Assembly (NCBI GenBank): GCA_027451525.1
Contig: DAIDJF010000042.1
Location: 1 to 47,936, forward strand
Source: Ktedonobacterales bacterium
GTDB lineage: Bacteria; Chloroflexota; Ktedonobacteria; Ktedonobacterales; Ktedonobacteraceae
Reading direction: 5' to 3'
Length of the DNA: 47,936 nt
The position numbers and the translations under genes are program-made. Below are positions 23,195 to 31,653 of the stretch, one piece after another. The notes under the pieces are model-generated. The model was given only the letters and a program-made list of their open reading frames with translations, searched no databases and was not told where the DNA came from. The stretch's first letter is position 1, and every line of letters starts with the position of its first letter.

Positions 23195-26100
23195 CTACAC
23201 GACCCGTCGTCGCAGAATATCCTCGGTTGAACCAAAGAACGTTGTTGGTTGGACGCGGAACGCAGCACCTACAGGGCAGGCCTCAACGCATGCCTGATCC
23301 TTGTAACCCGCGCATAGATCGCACTTGATCGCAATTTTCTTGCGCATCGCATCATAGCCATTGTTTGGGAGCGCGACTTCCAATGGGCTGGGTGCGGCCT
23401 GATTGCCCGTAACCGCCATTGGGAGCGGTTTGCGCTTGGGATGCCAGTTAACGCCATGTTTGAAAAATTGGCTAAACCGTTCCCAAGACGAGCGTGCCGC
23501 CTCTGTTTCCTCATTGACATCAATAATCGTGATGGCGTCATAGGGACAGCGTTCCGCACAGATGCCGCAGCCGATACAGGTTTCGGTAATGTAGACCTCA
23601 CCATCAGGCAGGCGGGCGATCCCTGCGCGGCTACAGAGCATACACACAGGGTCCTGGCACTGGCGGCAGGCGGTCGCGATGCTGATGTTGCCAACCACCA
23701 TCCCCTTGCGGTTCATGCGTGAATGTCCATGTCGTCGCTCGCACGCTTCTTCACACTCGTTGCAATGAATACATTTGTCCAGGTCAATGACCAATACTTC
23801 TGTTCCTTCCACGACGCCATCACTCACAATGGAATGTAGCCCATCGCGTACAACGGGATGTGTAAAGGTGCTCAGTGTAAGAGGAGCGATTTGTTGGATC
23901 GGGCTGGCTGACAGGATACCTATATCTGCCGATGCGGTACTTTCAACATATTCGCGTAGACGTTGCGAGAAGCGTTGGTAGACTTCTGGATATTGCTGAA
24001 AAATTTGTAGCAACACGGCGCGTGGAATTTCCGCCACGCGCGTGCGGTTAATGGATGTTACGGTAACGGCACGTCCATCACCTAGCATGTCGAGGCCGCC
24101 TGCAAAGTAATCGCCATCCTGACGGTAAGCGATAATGCGCTCATTGCTTTTATCGTGTCCTGTCCCAGCCAGCGTATGACGCGCAACCTTAACAAAGCCT
24201 TCTAGAATAATATGCAAACTCTCGCGTGTCGGGCGTTCACGTCCCTCTTCCGCAAAGAGTTGCTCGCTCCGTCCATACTGTTTAACCTGTGCCTGTTCGG
24301 CCAGTGCCTGGATATCAATCTCTGGAATACCCTGGAAAAGAGCCATCCGCTTGAGAATAGAGCGAATCGAATGGGCGGCGTTGATCTGTTCAAAGAAACG
24401 TTTGACCTGTGGGACGAGTTCTATAAAGCGTTGAATGACTTGTTCAGGGATCTGTAAGATGAGCGCGTTTGTCTGTGTGTGTACGCTGGATGGATAGGGT
24501 TGCCCTGTAAGCATGCTGTACTCGCCGACATATTCACCGCGTTGCACAATAGCGACAGGCAGTTCTTTCTCATTTGCCTCAGCAGTAGTCAGAAGAAGAT
24601 TGCCGTCCAGTAACAAGTAGAGGTCGCGCCCATAGCTGCCTTCGCGAATGATCGTTGTAGCGGGAGGCAGAGAGAGCAACTTCGAGGCGGCGAAGAGGTG
24701 CAGCAGATAGTTGTCTGGGATGTTCTGTACATCACTAAGAATGGGATGCTCGCGCAAACGCTCAAGAAGAAATGGTACAGTCCAGTTAGGCGGCAACAAT
24801 GGCATAAGGCGTTGCGGATCAACAGGGCTATCCCATGAGACGCCGAGCCGTTGCTTGAGCGAGAGCATCAATAAGTCGCGGTGATTATCAACGGGACAGA
24901 CAGGCACGCAGGAGCCACACATAATGCACTCGTGAGTAAAACGTGCGACATGTGGCGCAACATCATTGCTGACAGTCGCGTGATTGAGGTCAGCGATATT
25001 CACCATTGATGACATCGGGATTGGGCAGGCACCCATACAGCGATCACACCCAATGCACATATCAATTTCAAAATTGATGTGATTCTGATGAAGCATGTGG
25101 ATATCATTGCGATGGGCCAGTCCTGCCGTCATCGGCTTTTGTTCTTGCGCGGTGACGAGAAGTGCAGTCGTTTTTCCTGTGCGCACTGCTGGCGTTGGTG
25201 CGGAGGTAGATGAACGTGCTGATGGATACGAGAGATAAATCAGGGTATTTCCAAGCACAATTCGATCACCATGCAGCAAGTGATAGGGGTTATTGATCTT
25301 CACGCGGTTCACAAAAACACCGTTGCTGCTATTGAGATCACGAACATAGAAACCGTCGGAAGCGGTAAATAGCTCGGCATGGCGGCGCGAGCAGGCCGTA
25401 TCATCTAGTGCCAGCTCGTTTGTTTTGTCGCGTCCAATCGTAATGCGTTTACCCACTTCCAATGGATAAAGGCGTGGTTCGCTATGCTGCGCTACTATCA
25501 CCAATGTAGGCATGGCACCCAGTGATGCCAGCAGGCTTTCTGAAATGAAGCGTGCTGTGTTATTCTGCAAAGCTGAGTTGGTCAGATGCGCAAATGCCCC
25601 TTGAGGAGTAGAGAGTAACGTGGTTTTTGCAATAGATAACTGACCCTCTGTTGCGACGACTGGAGCTATACGTAGCTGGAAGTGAAACTGGATGTCGCCA
25701 AAACGGATCAGATCGTTGTGCTGTAAGAGATGCTGTTCTTGGACGCTGAGTTTGCGATTATTAACAAATGTGCCATAAGAGCTACCGACATCGCGTAGTA
25801 GATACTGCCCCGGTTGGGCTGTATCAGAGACAAGGCTTATTTCGGCATGACGGCGTGAGACGGTAGGGTGATCGAATTGAAGGGATAGCCCGGCTTGCCG
25901 CCCAATCGTAATCGGCATGTGGTTGCTGAATGTATGCAACGATATCTCTTGCAACGCGATAGGCGGTGGCGGTTGCATGATCGGCGTGAGTAGTGCTATG
26001 CGCGATGGCCCCTCGTCAAGGCCTGTTAACGTAATACTATCTATAATGGTGGCCTGCCTGATCTGGCCTGTTTCAGAAATGACGGGGGGAACCTGCTGTT

Positions 26101-27337
26101 GATCGAGCCAATCATAGAGCGAAAAGTTATCTGCAAAGATACGTGGTAAGACAGGTGAGAGATCGACATGATGGTCAATCGCACGTTTGAACGCCTGTGC
26201 TTGATGGCGGTCCCCTAAAAGAATAGCCCCGACAGGAATGCCTTTTTGTAGCAAAAGCTTGCGATAATTGCGTGGTCTGGGTTCTGCGACGACCTCTTCA
26301 AGAGGTTGTTTGTTAGAGGGCGTGGTGATGCCCAGTGAGACGAAATCCAGGCCGTAGAGAAATGTCGCATTGTAAAATGTGCCTGTCTGGTCGGTGTAAC
26401 GTATCCCAAGCATATCGTGTATAGCGATGCGTGCCTGTTGAATGGCGGGATACCACTGACCAAGAACGCGCGTGCGCCCGCTAACAGGGTCAGAGGTCTC
26501 AATGAGATCGCCAGCGGCATAGATATCGGGTGCGTTCGTATGCATAGATGCATCGACCTTGACGCCTCGCCCACAAGCTACGCCACCTGCTTGAATAAAA
26601 TCGATCAGCGGTTCAATGCCAATCGCAATCAAGACCACCTCACAGGGGATGCGCGCTCCACTTGTCGTGACGACCTCTGTGACCTGCCCGTTTTGTCCAA
26701 CAATTTCAGCAATTTCTTCATTGGTACGCACATCAATGCCATCGCGCCGTTCTTCCTGTAAGACCATGTCGGAGGCGATAGGATCGAGAACTTCTGACCA
26801 CAAGTGTTGGTTGCGCAAAAGATGTGTGACCTCGTATCCGCGATGGCGCAGCGTTTCAGCACTTTCCAGTGCCAGCGTCCCACTGCCGCTAATGACGATG
26901 CGTTTTGTATGATGAAGGCGACGAAGGATTTGTTGATAATCCGCAACGGTACGTAGCGTGCTCACGCCAGCCAGATTCAGGCCTGGACAAGAAAGCATAC
27001 GCGGACGTGCGCCATTGGCAAGCAGAAGCTTGTGATAGCTGAGTTGCTGACCTGTATGTAATTGAATCGCATGTTGTGCAGGATTAAGGGCGACCACGCG
27101 CCCTGGTACAAAGCGAATGCGCTGTTCCTGGTAAAAGGTAGAAGGCCGCGCCCAAAGTTTCTCTTCCGGCATTCGTCCACCCAAATAGTCTTTGAGGGCT
27201 GGACGGTAATAAACAGGATAGGGATCATCAGCAACAATGGTGATGGAACAGGTCGTGTCCTCTGAACGTAGTACTTCGGCTGCGGTCGCTCCTGTAATGC
27301 CGTTGCCGATAATCAAGTAGGACAACTGTTTGCCCAC
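23195..27337 (-). CDS. giant redox-signalling fusion: FAD/NAD(P) reductase - 2 FHA - ferredoxin - 2 cNMP domains - four-cluster ferredoxin
   Basis: GTG at 27337 is chosen because GAGGAG lies 8 bases upstream; it gives about 1,380 residues (the longer frame adds 17, and positions below count from its start). Domains in order: FAD/NAD(P)-disulfide reductase (~22-420; IIGNGITGATA, ISGSGTLALES, YAAGD). FHA-1 (~468-572; TIGRQ, SRRHA, SSYGTFVN). FHA-2 (~628-720; TIGRD, SRRHA, SSNGVFVN). A two-cluster ferredoxin (Cys778/781/784/788 and 821/824/827/831). Two cyclic-nucleotide-binding domains (~890-985 and 1013-1130). A DmsB-like module with four CxxCxxCxxxC-type sites (Cys1206-1371). All 24 cluster cysteines are present. 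It would move electrons from NAD(P)H through six clusters and sense phosphothreonine and nucleotides. It is cytoplasmic, with no membrane segment, and is coupled to the b-cytochrome gene. Confidence 0.88.
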   Translation of the reverse strand: MGKQLSYLIIGNGITGATAAEVLRSEDTTCSITIVADDPYPVYYRPALKDYLGGRMPEEKLWARPSTFYQEQRIRFVPGRVVALNPAQHAIQLHTGQQLSYHKLLLANGARPRMLSCPGLNLAGVSTLRTVADYQQILRRLHHTKRIVISGSGTLALESAETLRHRGYEVTHLLRNQHLWSEVLDPIASDMVLQEERRDGIDVRTNEEIAEIVGQNGQVTEVVTTSGARIPCEVVLIAIGIEPLIDFIQAGGVACGRGVKVDASMHTNAPDIYAAGDLIETSDPVSGRTRVLGQWYPAIQQARIAIHDMLGIRYTDQTGTFYNATFLYGLDFVSLGITTPSNKQPLEEVVAEPRPRNYRKLLLQKGIPVGAILLGDRHQAQAFKRAIDHHVDLSPVLPRIFADNFSLYDWLDQQQVPPVISETGQIRQATIIDSITLTGLDEGPSRIALLTPIMQPPPPIALQEISLHTFSNHMPITIGRQAGLSLQFDHPTVSRRHAEISLVSDTAQPGQYLLRDVGSSYGTFVNNRKLSVQEQHLLQHNDLIRFGDIQFHFQLRIAPVVATEGQLSIAKTTLLSTPQGAFAHLTNSALQNNTARFISESLLASLGAMPTLVIVAQHSEPRLYPLEVGKRITIGRDKTNELALDDTACSRRHAELFTASDGFYVRDLNSSNGVFVNRVKINNPYHLLHGDRIVLGNTLIYLSYPSARSSTSAPTPAVRTGKTTALLVTAQEQKPMTAGLAHRNDIHMLHQNHINFEIDMCIGCDRCMGACPIPMSSMVNIADLNHATVSNDVAPHVARFTHECIMCGSCVPVCPVDNHRDLLMLSLKQRLGVSWDSPVDPQRLMPLLPPNWTVPFLLERLREHPILSDVQNIPDNYLLHLFAASKLLSLPPATTIIREGSYGRDLYLLLDGNLLLTTAEANEKELPVAIVQRGEYVGEYSMLTGQPYPSSVHTQTNALILQIPEQVIQRFIELVPQVKRFFEQINAAHSIRSILKRMALFQGIPEIDIQALAEQAQVKQYGRSEQLFAEEGRERPTRESLHIILEGFVKVARHTLAGTGHDKSNERIIAYRQDGDYFAGGLDMLGDGRAVTVTSINRTRVAEIPRAVLLQIFQQYPEVYQRFSQRLREYVESTASADIGILSASPIQQIAPLTLSTFTHPVVRDGLHSIVSDGVVEGTEVLVIDLDKCIHCNECEEACERRHGHSRMNRKGMVVGNISIATACRQCQDPVCMLCSRAGIARLPDGEVYITETCIGCGICAERCPYDAITIIDVNEETEAARSSWERFSQFFKHGVNWHPKRKPLPMAVTGNQAAPSPLEVALPNNGYDAMRKKIAIKCDLCAGYKDQACVEACPVGAAFRVQPTTFFGSTEDILRRRVV

Positions 27338-27528
27338 AATGTATACTCCTCGCCAACAAAAATTTAATTTTTTCTGCTCTTTATTCAATAATAGTCATCT
27401 ATTGAGTTCACGCTACAAATCTGTAGCCTTTTAGTACTCAAGTACCGTTCTGTAATGTGTTTCTCAGGGAGCCGTGATAAAGATTGTATGTGGGCGAGAT
27501 GAAACTTTCATGAAAAGCATGCCCCTAC

Positions 27529-27549
27529 CATGCTCCTATATGGAGCATG
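27529..27549. repeat. palindrome in the 27.4-27.75 kb gap
   Basis: CATGCTCC (27529-27536) and GGAGCATG (27542-27549) form an 8-bp perfect stem around TATAT. It lies between divergent starts of the giant fusion and the pseudokinase. It may be a binding site or a hairpin; no gene is visible in the ~360-base gap. Confidence 0.45.
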
Positions 27550-27635
27550 TGAGCCTTGCTTGCTTAAGTGAGCAGAGATGGTAAAGAAATTGTAACGTGA
27601 AATTGGCCCACAAGTCCTGTAGCGAGCATACTGAA

Positions 27636-27664
27636 TTGACGGGCTTAGCTGGGATGTGTACACT
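27636..27664 (+). promoter_or_regulatory. promoter of the pseudokinase-Rieske gene
   Basis: TTGACG (27636-27641) and TACACT (27659-27664) are separated by exactly 17 bases, giving a leader of about 80 bases before the strong GGGGGAGG ribosome-binding site. Confidence 0.5.
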
Positions 27665-27750
27665 ATGTCTCTAGAACAGTAGAGTGAGGGAACGTTACAA
27701 AAGAAGAATACGATCATATCCTGCGGGATTGGTACTCCGGGGGAGGAAAT

Positions 27751-29760
27751 ATGCAGACAATGCAAATAGATCAGATGATAGGGCATATTCTAGGCGAATA
27801 TAGAATAGAGCGGTTACTCGGCAACGGTAAATTGACTGCGGTGTATATGGCACAACATGTAAGTGAGCCGCGTCCCGCAATGATAACTATCTTTCTTGTG
27901 CCAAATGAATTTTCAGCACAGGCGCGTACGCGATTTGTTACCCGCTTCCTTCAGGAAGGTGAACGACTGTTGCGTCTAAAGCATCCGCATATCCTGCCTA
28001 TTTATGCAGTGGGCGAACATGCTGGCTCACCTTACCTTATAACGGCTTTCGTGAAGGAAAACTCACTTGCCAGTATGTTTCAATCCTTGCCGAACTTTAC
28101 GCCCAAGCAGACATTAATTTTGTTGAAACAAATTGCCTCTGCCCTGGAATATGCACACAGCGTAGGGGTAGCGCATGGTTCATTGACTCCATCAACGATC
28201 TTATTGAGCGAGACACAAGGGGTACTGATTGCGGGCTTTGGTTTTGCTCGTTTGTTAGAGATGCGTGGCATCGAGCAAACAAATCAACCGTATGCTCATT
28301 TACTGAATATCGTTGGCACGCCGCTTTGCCCACCTGCCTATATCGCTCCTGAATGGCTACAAGGTGCAGCACTGAATGCGAAGATGGATGTGTACGCATT
28401 GGGTGTGTTGCTTTTCCAACTGCTTACTGGTTCTCTACCTTTCCCGCAGGTGCTCTCATTGGAGACAGCGATCCAATATATGGGGCTGTCATTGCCTTCT
28501 CTGGCGAGTATCAATGCCAGTGTGCCAGCCGCTTTAGACCTTGTGATCCAGCAAGCAATGGAACGTATCCCCACGCAGCGTTTCCAGTCTGCTGAGGAGG
28601 TGGTACGCGCCTTTGAGCGTATTATCATGGTGGTGCAGGGAGCTGCAAAGTCTGCCTCTGCTGGACAAGAGGCACAACAGGATACGCAGGTCACATTGCC
28701 ACCAACCGTCAACTGGTTTGGTGATGAAGGGGTGTTGACCTTAACGGGCAAGCAGCGCACACCGTCGTCATCTTCTATGAAGCTCCCTAGCATTTCTCCT
28801 ACAGAACAAGATGCGCCAAAAAATGGTTCGGGCTGGCAATTGCTGCCGCCTGTGGTAACCAGCCAGATGCCCGCGATTAAGCGTGATGGTGCGACTGGGA
28901 ATTTGCCTGCGCTCAAAGACGATCAGGTCGCTTCTGTTGATCCATTTGTGTGGTGGTCAACGGTCGCGTTAGGTCAGGGCGAAGGACAGACACCAGGAAC
29001 CTTTACGCCACGTGCTGCCACGACTACTCTGGCACGTCCACGAGCAAAGCGCAAACCGACGCTGCAAGATCGCAGACGAACGATAGCCTTATTAGCCGGC
29101 GGCGGTGTTGTTGCGGCGGGCGTATTAGGGATTACAGGTATCAGCCTCGCGCATATGCTGAGTCAGAATACTGGTACAGCCGTGACGGGTACATCAAATA
29201 CATCGCAGCAGGTGTCGGCTCCCACGGTTTCATCCACACAATCGCCTGTAGCCTCTGGGAAAACTACGCCAACGCCTAAGCCAACGCAGAAACCAACGGC
29301 TAAAGCGACAGCGCAAGCGACACAGCAGCCAACGCAACAGCCAACACAGCAGCCAACACAAAGTACCGGGCAGACGGGGCAACCCACGCCCACGCCCACG
29401 CCACAACCCACTCAACCGCCAACTCCGACACCTACGCCGCCGCCACAGCATACAGGCACGGTGATTGGTAATACGAGCATGGCAACGAATTCCGCGCAAG
29501 ATTTTACCAATCCCGCAAATGGTAGACGTAGCGTCTTGATCCATCTGCCCAATGGGAATTTTGTGGCGTATGATAAGGCTTGTACCCATCAAGGCGTGCA
29601 AGTCTATTACAACAGTGGTAATCAACAGTTGGATTGTCCCGCGCATGGAGCGGTATTTAATCCCGCAAATGGTGGACAACCGGTATCGGGACCCAATAAT
29701 GGACCTTTAGGTGGTGTCTCTATTCGCGTTAATCCTGATGGCACGATTACAACAGGTTAG
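27751..29760 (+). CDS. pseudokinase - Tat-like anchor - PT/Q-rich stalk - Rieske [2Fe-2S] domain
   Basis: 669 residues. Residues ~18-290 have the Ser/Thr-kinase fold (LLGNGKLTAVYM, IAPEW, MDVYALGVLLFQLLTG), but the catalytic residues are gone. The ATP-binding lysine has no equivalent (AMITIF near 43-48), HRD-K-N is HGSLTPST (142-149) and DFG is GFG (162-164). It should be a pseudokinase. RRRTIALLAGGG starts a hydrophobic helix (441-468) that looks like an internal twin-arginine anchor. A Pro/Thr/Gln stalk follows (~500-566). The C-terminal Rieske domain has its ligands in CTH (611/613) and CPAH (629/632). The Rieske part would be exported folded; the kinase-like part stays inside. GGGGGAGG precedes the ATG. 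Confidence 0.9.
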   Translation: MQTMQIDQMIGHILGEYRIERLLGNGKLTAVYMAQHVSEPRPAMITIFLVPNEFSAQARTRFVTRFLQEGERLLRLKHPHILPIYAVGEHAGSPYLITAFVKENSLASMFQSLPNFTPKQTLILLKQIASALEYAHSVGVAHGSLTPSTILLSETQGVLIAGFGFARLLEMRGIEQTNQPYAHLLNIVGTPLCPPAYIAPEWLQGAALNAKMDVYALGVLLFQLLTGSLPFPQVLSLETAIQYMGLSLPSLASINASVPAALDLVIQQAMERIPTQRFQSAEEVVRAFERIIMVVQGAAKSASAGQEAQQDTQVTLPPTVNWFGDEGVLTLTGKQRTPSSSSMKLPSISPTEQDAPKNGSGWQLLPPVVTSQMPAIKRDGATGNLPALKDDQVASVDPFVWWSTVALGQGEGQTPGTFTPRAATTTLARPRAKRKPTLQDRRRTIALLAGGGVVAAGVLGITGISLAHMLSQNTGTAVTGTSNTSQQVSAPTVSSTQSPVASGKTTPTPKPTQKPTAKATAQATQQPTQQPTQQPTQSTGQTGQPTPTPTPQPTQPPTPTPTPPPQHTGTVIGNTSMATNSAQDFTNPANGRRSVLIHLPNGNFVAYDKACTHQGVQVYYNSGNQQLDCPAHGAVFNPANGGQPVSGPNNGPLGGVSIRVNPDGTITTG

Positions 29761-29851
29761 TTGATAGTCGCATCAAAATGGAAGAGTTTGCTGTAATCTG
29801 CTTGCGCCGTTTTGACGTAGTACAGGTCAAGAAGAAAGAATGGAGCCTGCG

Positions 29852-30595
29852 ATGACCTGTGCAGAATTCGAAGAACTCTCTGGGGCCTATGTGCTGGATG
29901 CGCTAACCCCAGAAGAGAAACAACAAGCTGAGAAACATCTTGCTACTTGTGTAGATTGCACGCGGACAGTGCAAGAATTGAGCGAGATTGTAAGCCTTTT
30001 ACCTCTGGCCGTGCCGCAGGTCGAGCCATCTTCTGATGTCAAAAGGCGTGTATTGACCGAAATTGCGGGTAATATTCAACCACTGCAGATTATACAAGGC
30101 GAGCGTACGATGGCGCGGCCTCCGCGTCGTCGTGCCCAATGGAATATGGGCATCGGACAGTTGGTCGCCGTGGCTGCTTTACTGCTGATTGTCCTTGGAG
30201 GTCTTGTTGGCTGGAATATTACTTTGCAACAGCAACTGGCTCATGTAACCGCAGGTGTACCAGTGACATATCTTATCGAAGGAACAACGCCTTCGACGAC
30301 TATTTCAGGTCAACTCACCTATTTACCACAGCAGCATCTCACGATTATGGTGCTGCATGGTTTGCCACAACTGCAAGGAAGCCATCTCTATCAAGGCTGG
30401 CTGCTGAAAGGCAAGCAACCAACAAGTGTGGGCGTGCTCAGCGAGCAGAATGGTGTCGCAACGCTAGATTTTACGGGCGATGTGAATCAATATGATGCTG
30501 CTGCCGTCAGTCTGGAGCCTGGTCCTACCGCGAGTCTGCATGCTCCGGCAGGACCAGTGGTCGCGCTTGGAACATTTAGTAAACCAGGCGCGTAA
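29852..30595 (+). CDS. RskA-like anti-sigma protein with zinc-binding N-terminus
   Basis: ATG at 29852 has GGAG 6 bases before it and starts at MTCAEFEELSGAY, the usual start of such proteins (a second ATG lies four codons upstream). An N-terminal anti-sigma zinc domain has the HxxxCxxC pattern in KHLATCVDC. One membrane helix lies near residues 105-126. The extracellular part resembles RskA (anti-sigma-K), with YLIEGTTPS and YQGWLLKGKQPTSVG. No sigma factor is adjacent on this strand; the nearest is at 40.8-41.5 kb. It follows the pseudokinase-Rieske gene by 91 bases on the same strand, so the two may act together. Confidence 0.82.
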   Translation: MTCAEFEELSGAYVLDALTPEEKQQAEKHLATCVDCTRTVQELSEIVSLLPLAVPQVEPSSDVKRRVLTEIAGNIQPLQIIQGERTMARPPRRRAQWNMGIGQLVAVAALLLIVLGGLVGWNITLQQQLAHVTAGVPVTYLIEGTTPSTTISGQLTYLPQQHLTIMVLHGLPQLQGSHLYQGWLLKGKQPTSVGVLSEQNGVATLDFTGDVNQYDAAAVSLEPGPTASLHAPAGPVVALGTFSKPGA

Positions 30596-30609
30596 CCTCG
30601 CCATTCTGT

Positions 30610-31548
30610 TTAGCGTAGAGAGCGTCTTCGGACGTAGATGTAGCAGTAGAATGCGATGGTTCCTAGCAGCGTGCCGCCGAGGATGATACCCACATTCCTG
30701 AGAACTACCGCACCTACAGGGAGCGTGATCGGAAACAACGCTGTGTCGTTGATACAATTGGTGACCCATCCCCCTCCTACTGGTGATGCCGCTGGTGTGT
30801 TACGGTTACCTGTTGGTTGCATACCCGTAACATGTGTTCCTATTGGTGTCGCACCAGGACTACTGGGAAGCGTTGGTGTGGCCCCTATGCCAGTGGTTGG
30901 CGTTGCTGAGATCGTGGGGACCTGTGTCGGCGTAGTCGTTACCGATATAACTGGCGTCGCAGTCGTCCCTGCTGTTGGAGTTGGAGCAGGCGTGGGCGTA
31001 TCTGTTGCGGTTATGGTCGGCGTGGGCGTCGGTGAAGGAACAACAGTTGGTGTGGGTGAGGGTGGTGTTGTGGGTATGGGTGTGGGTGTCGGTAGCGTGG
31101 TTGGTGTAGGCGAAACAAGTGGTGTGGGTGTAAGTGTAGAAGCAGGCGTGGGTTTTGGTGTAGGTTTCCTGGTCGGTATTGGCGTGGGATATGGGTGATA
31201 TTGGCGCGTAGGAATCGCCGTAGGTCTGCTTTGTCCCCCCCCAGTTTGCGTGATGATTGTTGGATGGCGTGTTGGTACTTGCTGTGGTGTATCGGTCGGT
31301 GTCGGGAGACAATTTTGGGCTGTGATGGTTGTCGTTGCAGTTGCAGGTGGTACCTGTTTGCTTTGTTCTGTCGCGGTAAGTAGGTAGCTCATATCGTTAT
31401 TTTGGGTCTTAGCAAAAAATGCGCCGCTTTCGCTAATTGTACTGAAAAGTAGGGATATACTGATACAAATGAGCAAAAAAGCAAAAAAAACCCGTATTTT
31501 GTTATGACGTTGTTTGTCATTCCATAAAACCATAAACGTATCAATCAT
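30610..31548 (-). CDS. cell-surface PT-repeat protein with two membrane helices
   Basis: 312 residues of unknown family. A hydrophobic helix (~19-38) is followed by ~220 residues dominated by Pro and Thr (PTPTP, PTPIPT, TPTPTI), which forms an extended extracellular stalk, and a second helix (~284-306) with a basic RRRSLR end. Both ends therefore sit in the cytoplasm and the stalk loops outside. The start is supported by AGGAGAAG. It ends tail to tail with the anti-sigma gene, 14 bases apart. A role in the cell envelope or in surface contact is possible but nothing is shown directly. Low-complexity DNA gives long apparent reading frames on the other strand. Confidence 0.65.
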   Translation of the reverse strand: MIDTFMVLWNDKQRHNKIRVFFAFLLICISISLLFSTISESGAFFAKTQNNDMSYLLTATEQSKQVPPATATTTITAQNCLPTPTDTPQQVPTRHPTIITQTGGGQSRPTAIPTRQYHPYPTPIPTRKPTPKPTPASTLTPTPLVSPTPTTLPTPTPIPTTPPSPTPTVVPSPTPTPTITATDTPTPAPTPTAGTTATPVISVTTTPTQVPTISATPTTGIGATPTLPSSPGATPIGTHVTGMQPTGNRNTPAASPVGGGWVTNCINDTALFPITLPVGAVVLRNVGIILGGTLLGTIAFYCYIYVRRRSLR

Positions 31549-31653
31549 CTTCTTCTCCTATCCTTCCCCTCTTTTGGCTGGCTGATTATATTGCGCGTTG
31601 CGTGAGCATCGGGAGCGGATACGCGCCTTAGCCGCTCGCTCGTTTGTATATAA

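Noticed and set aside
27751..28620. Active Ser/Thr protein kinase
   Set aside because: The lysine, HRD aspartate and DFG aspartate are all replaced, so catalysis is not expected.
29163..29679. Cys/Gly-rich and Arg/Trp-rich frames on the minus strand opposite the kinase-Rieske gene
   Set aside because: They are low-complexity shadows of the PT/Q stalk.
30656..31198. Long Gly/Val-rich reading frame on the plus strand
   Set aside because: It is the complement of the Pro/Thr-repeat protein and has no independent start signal or family.
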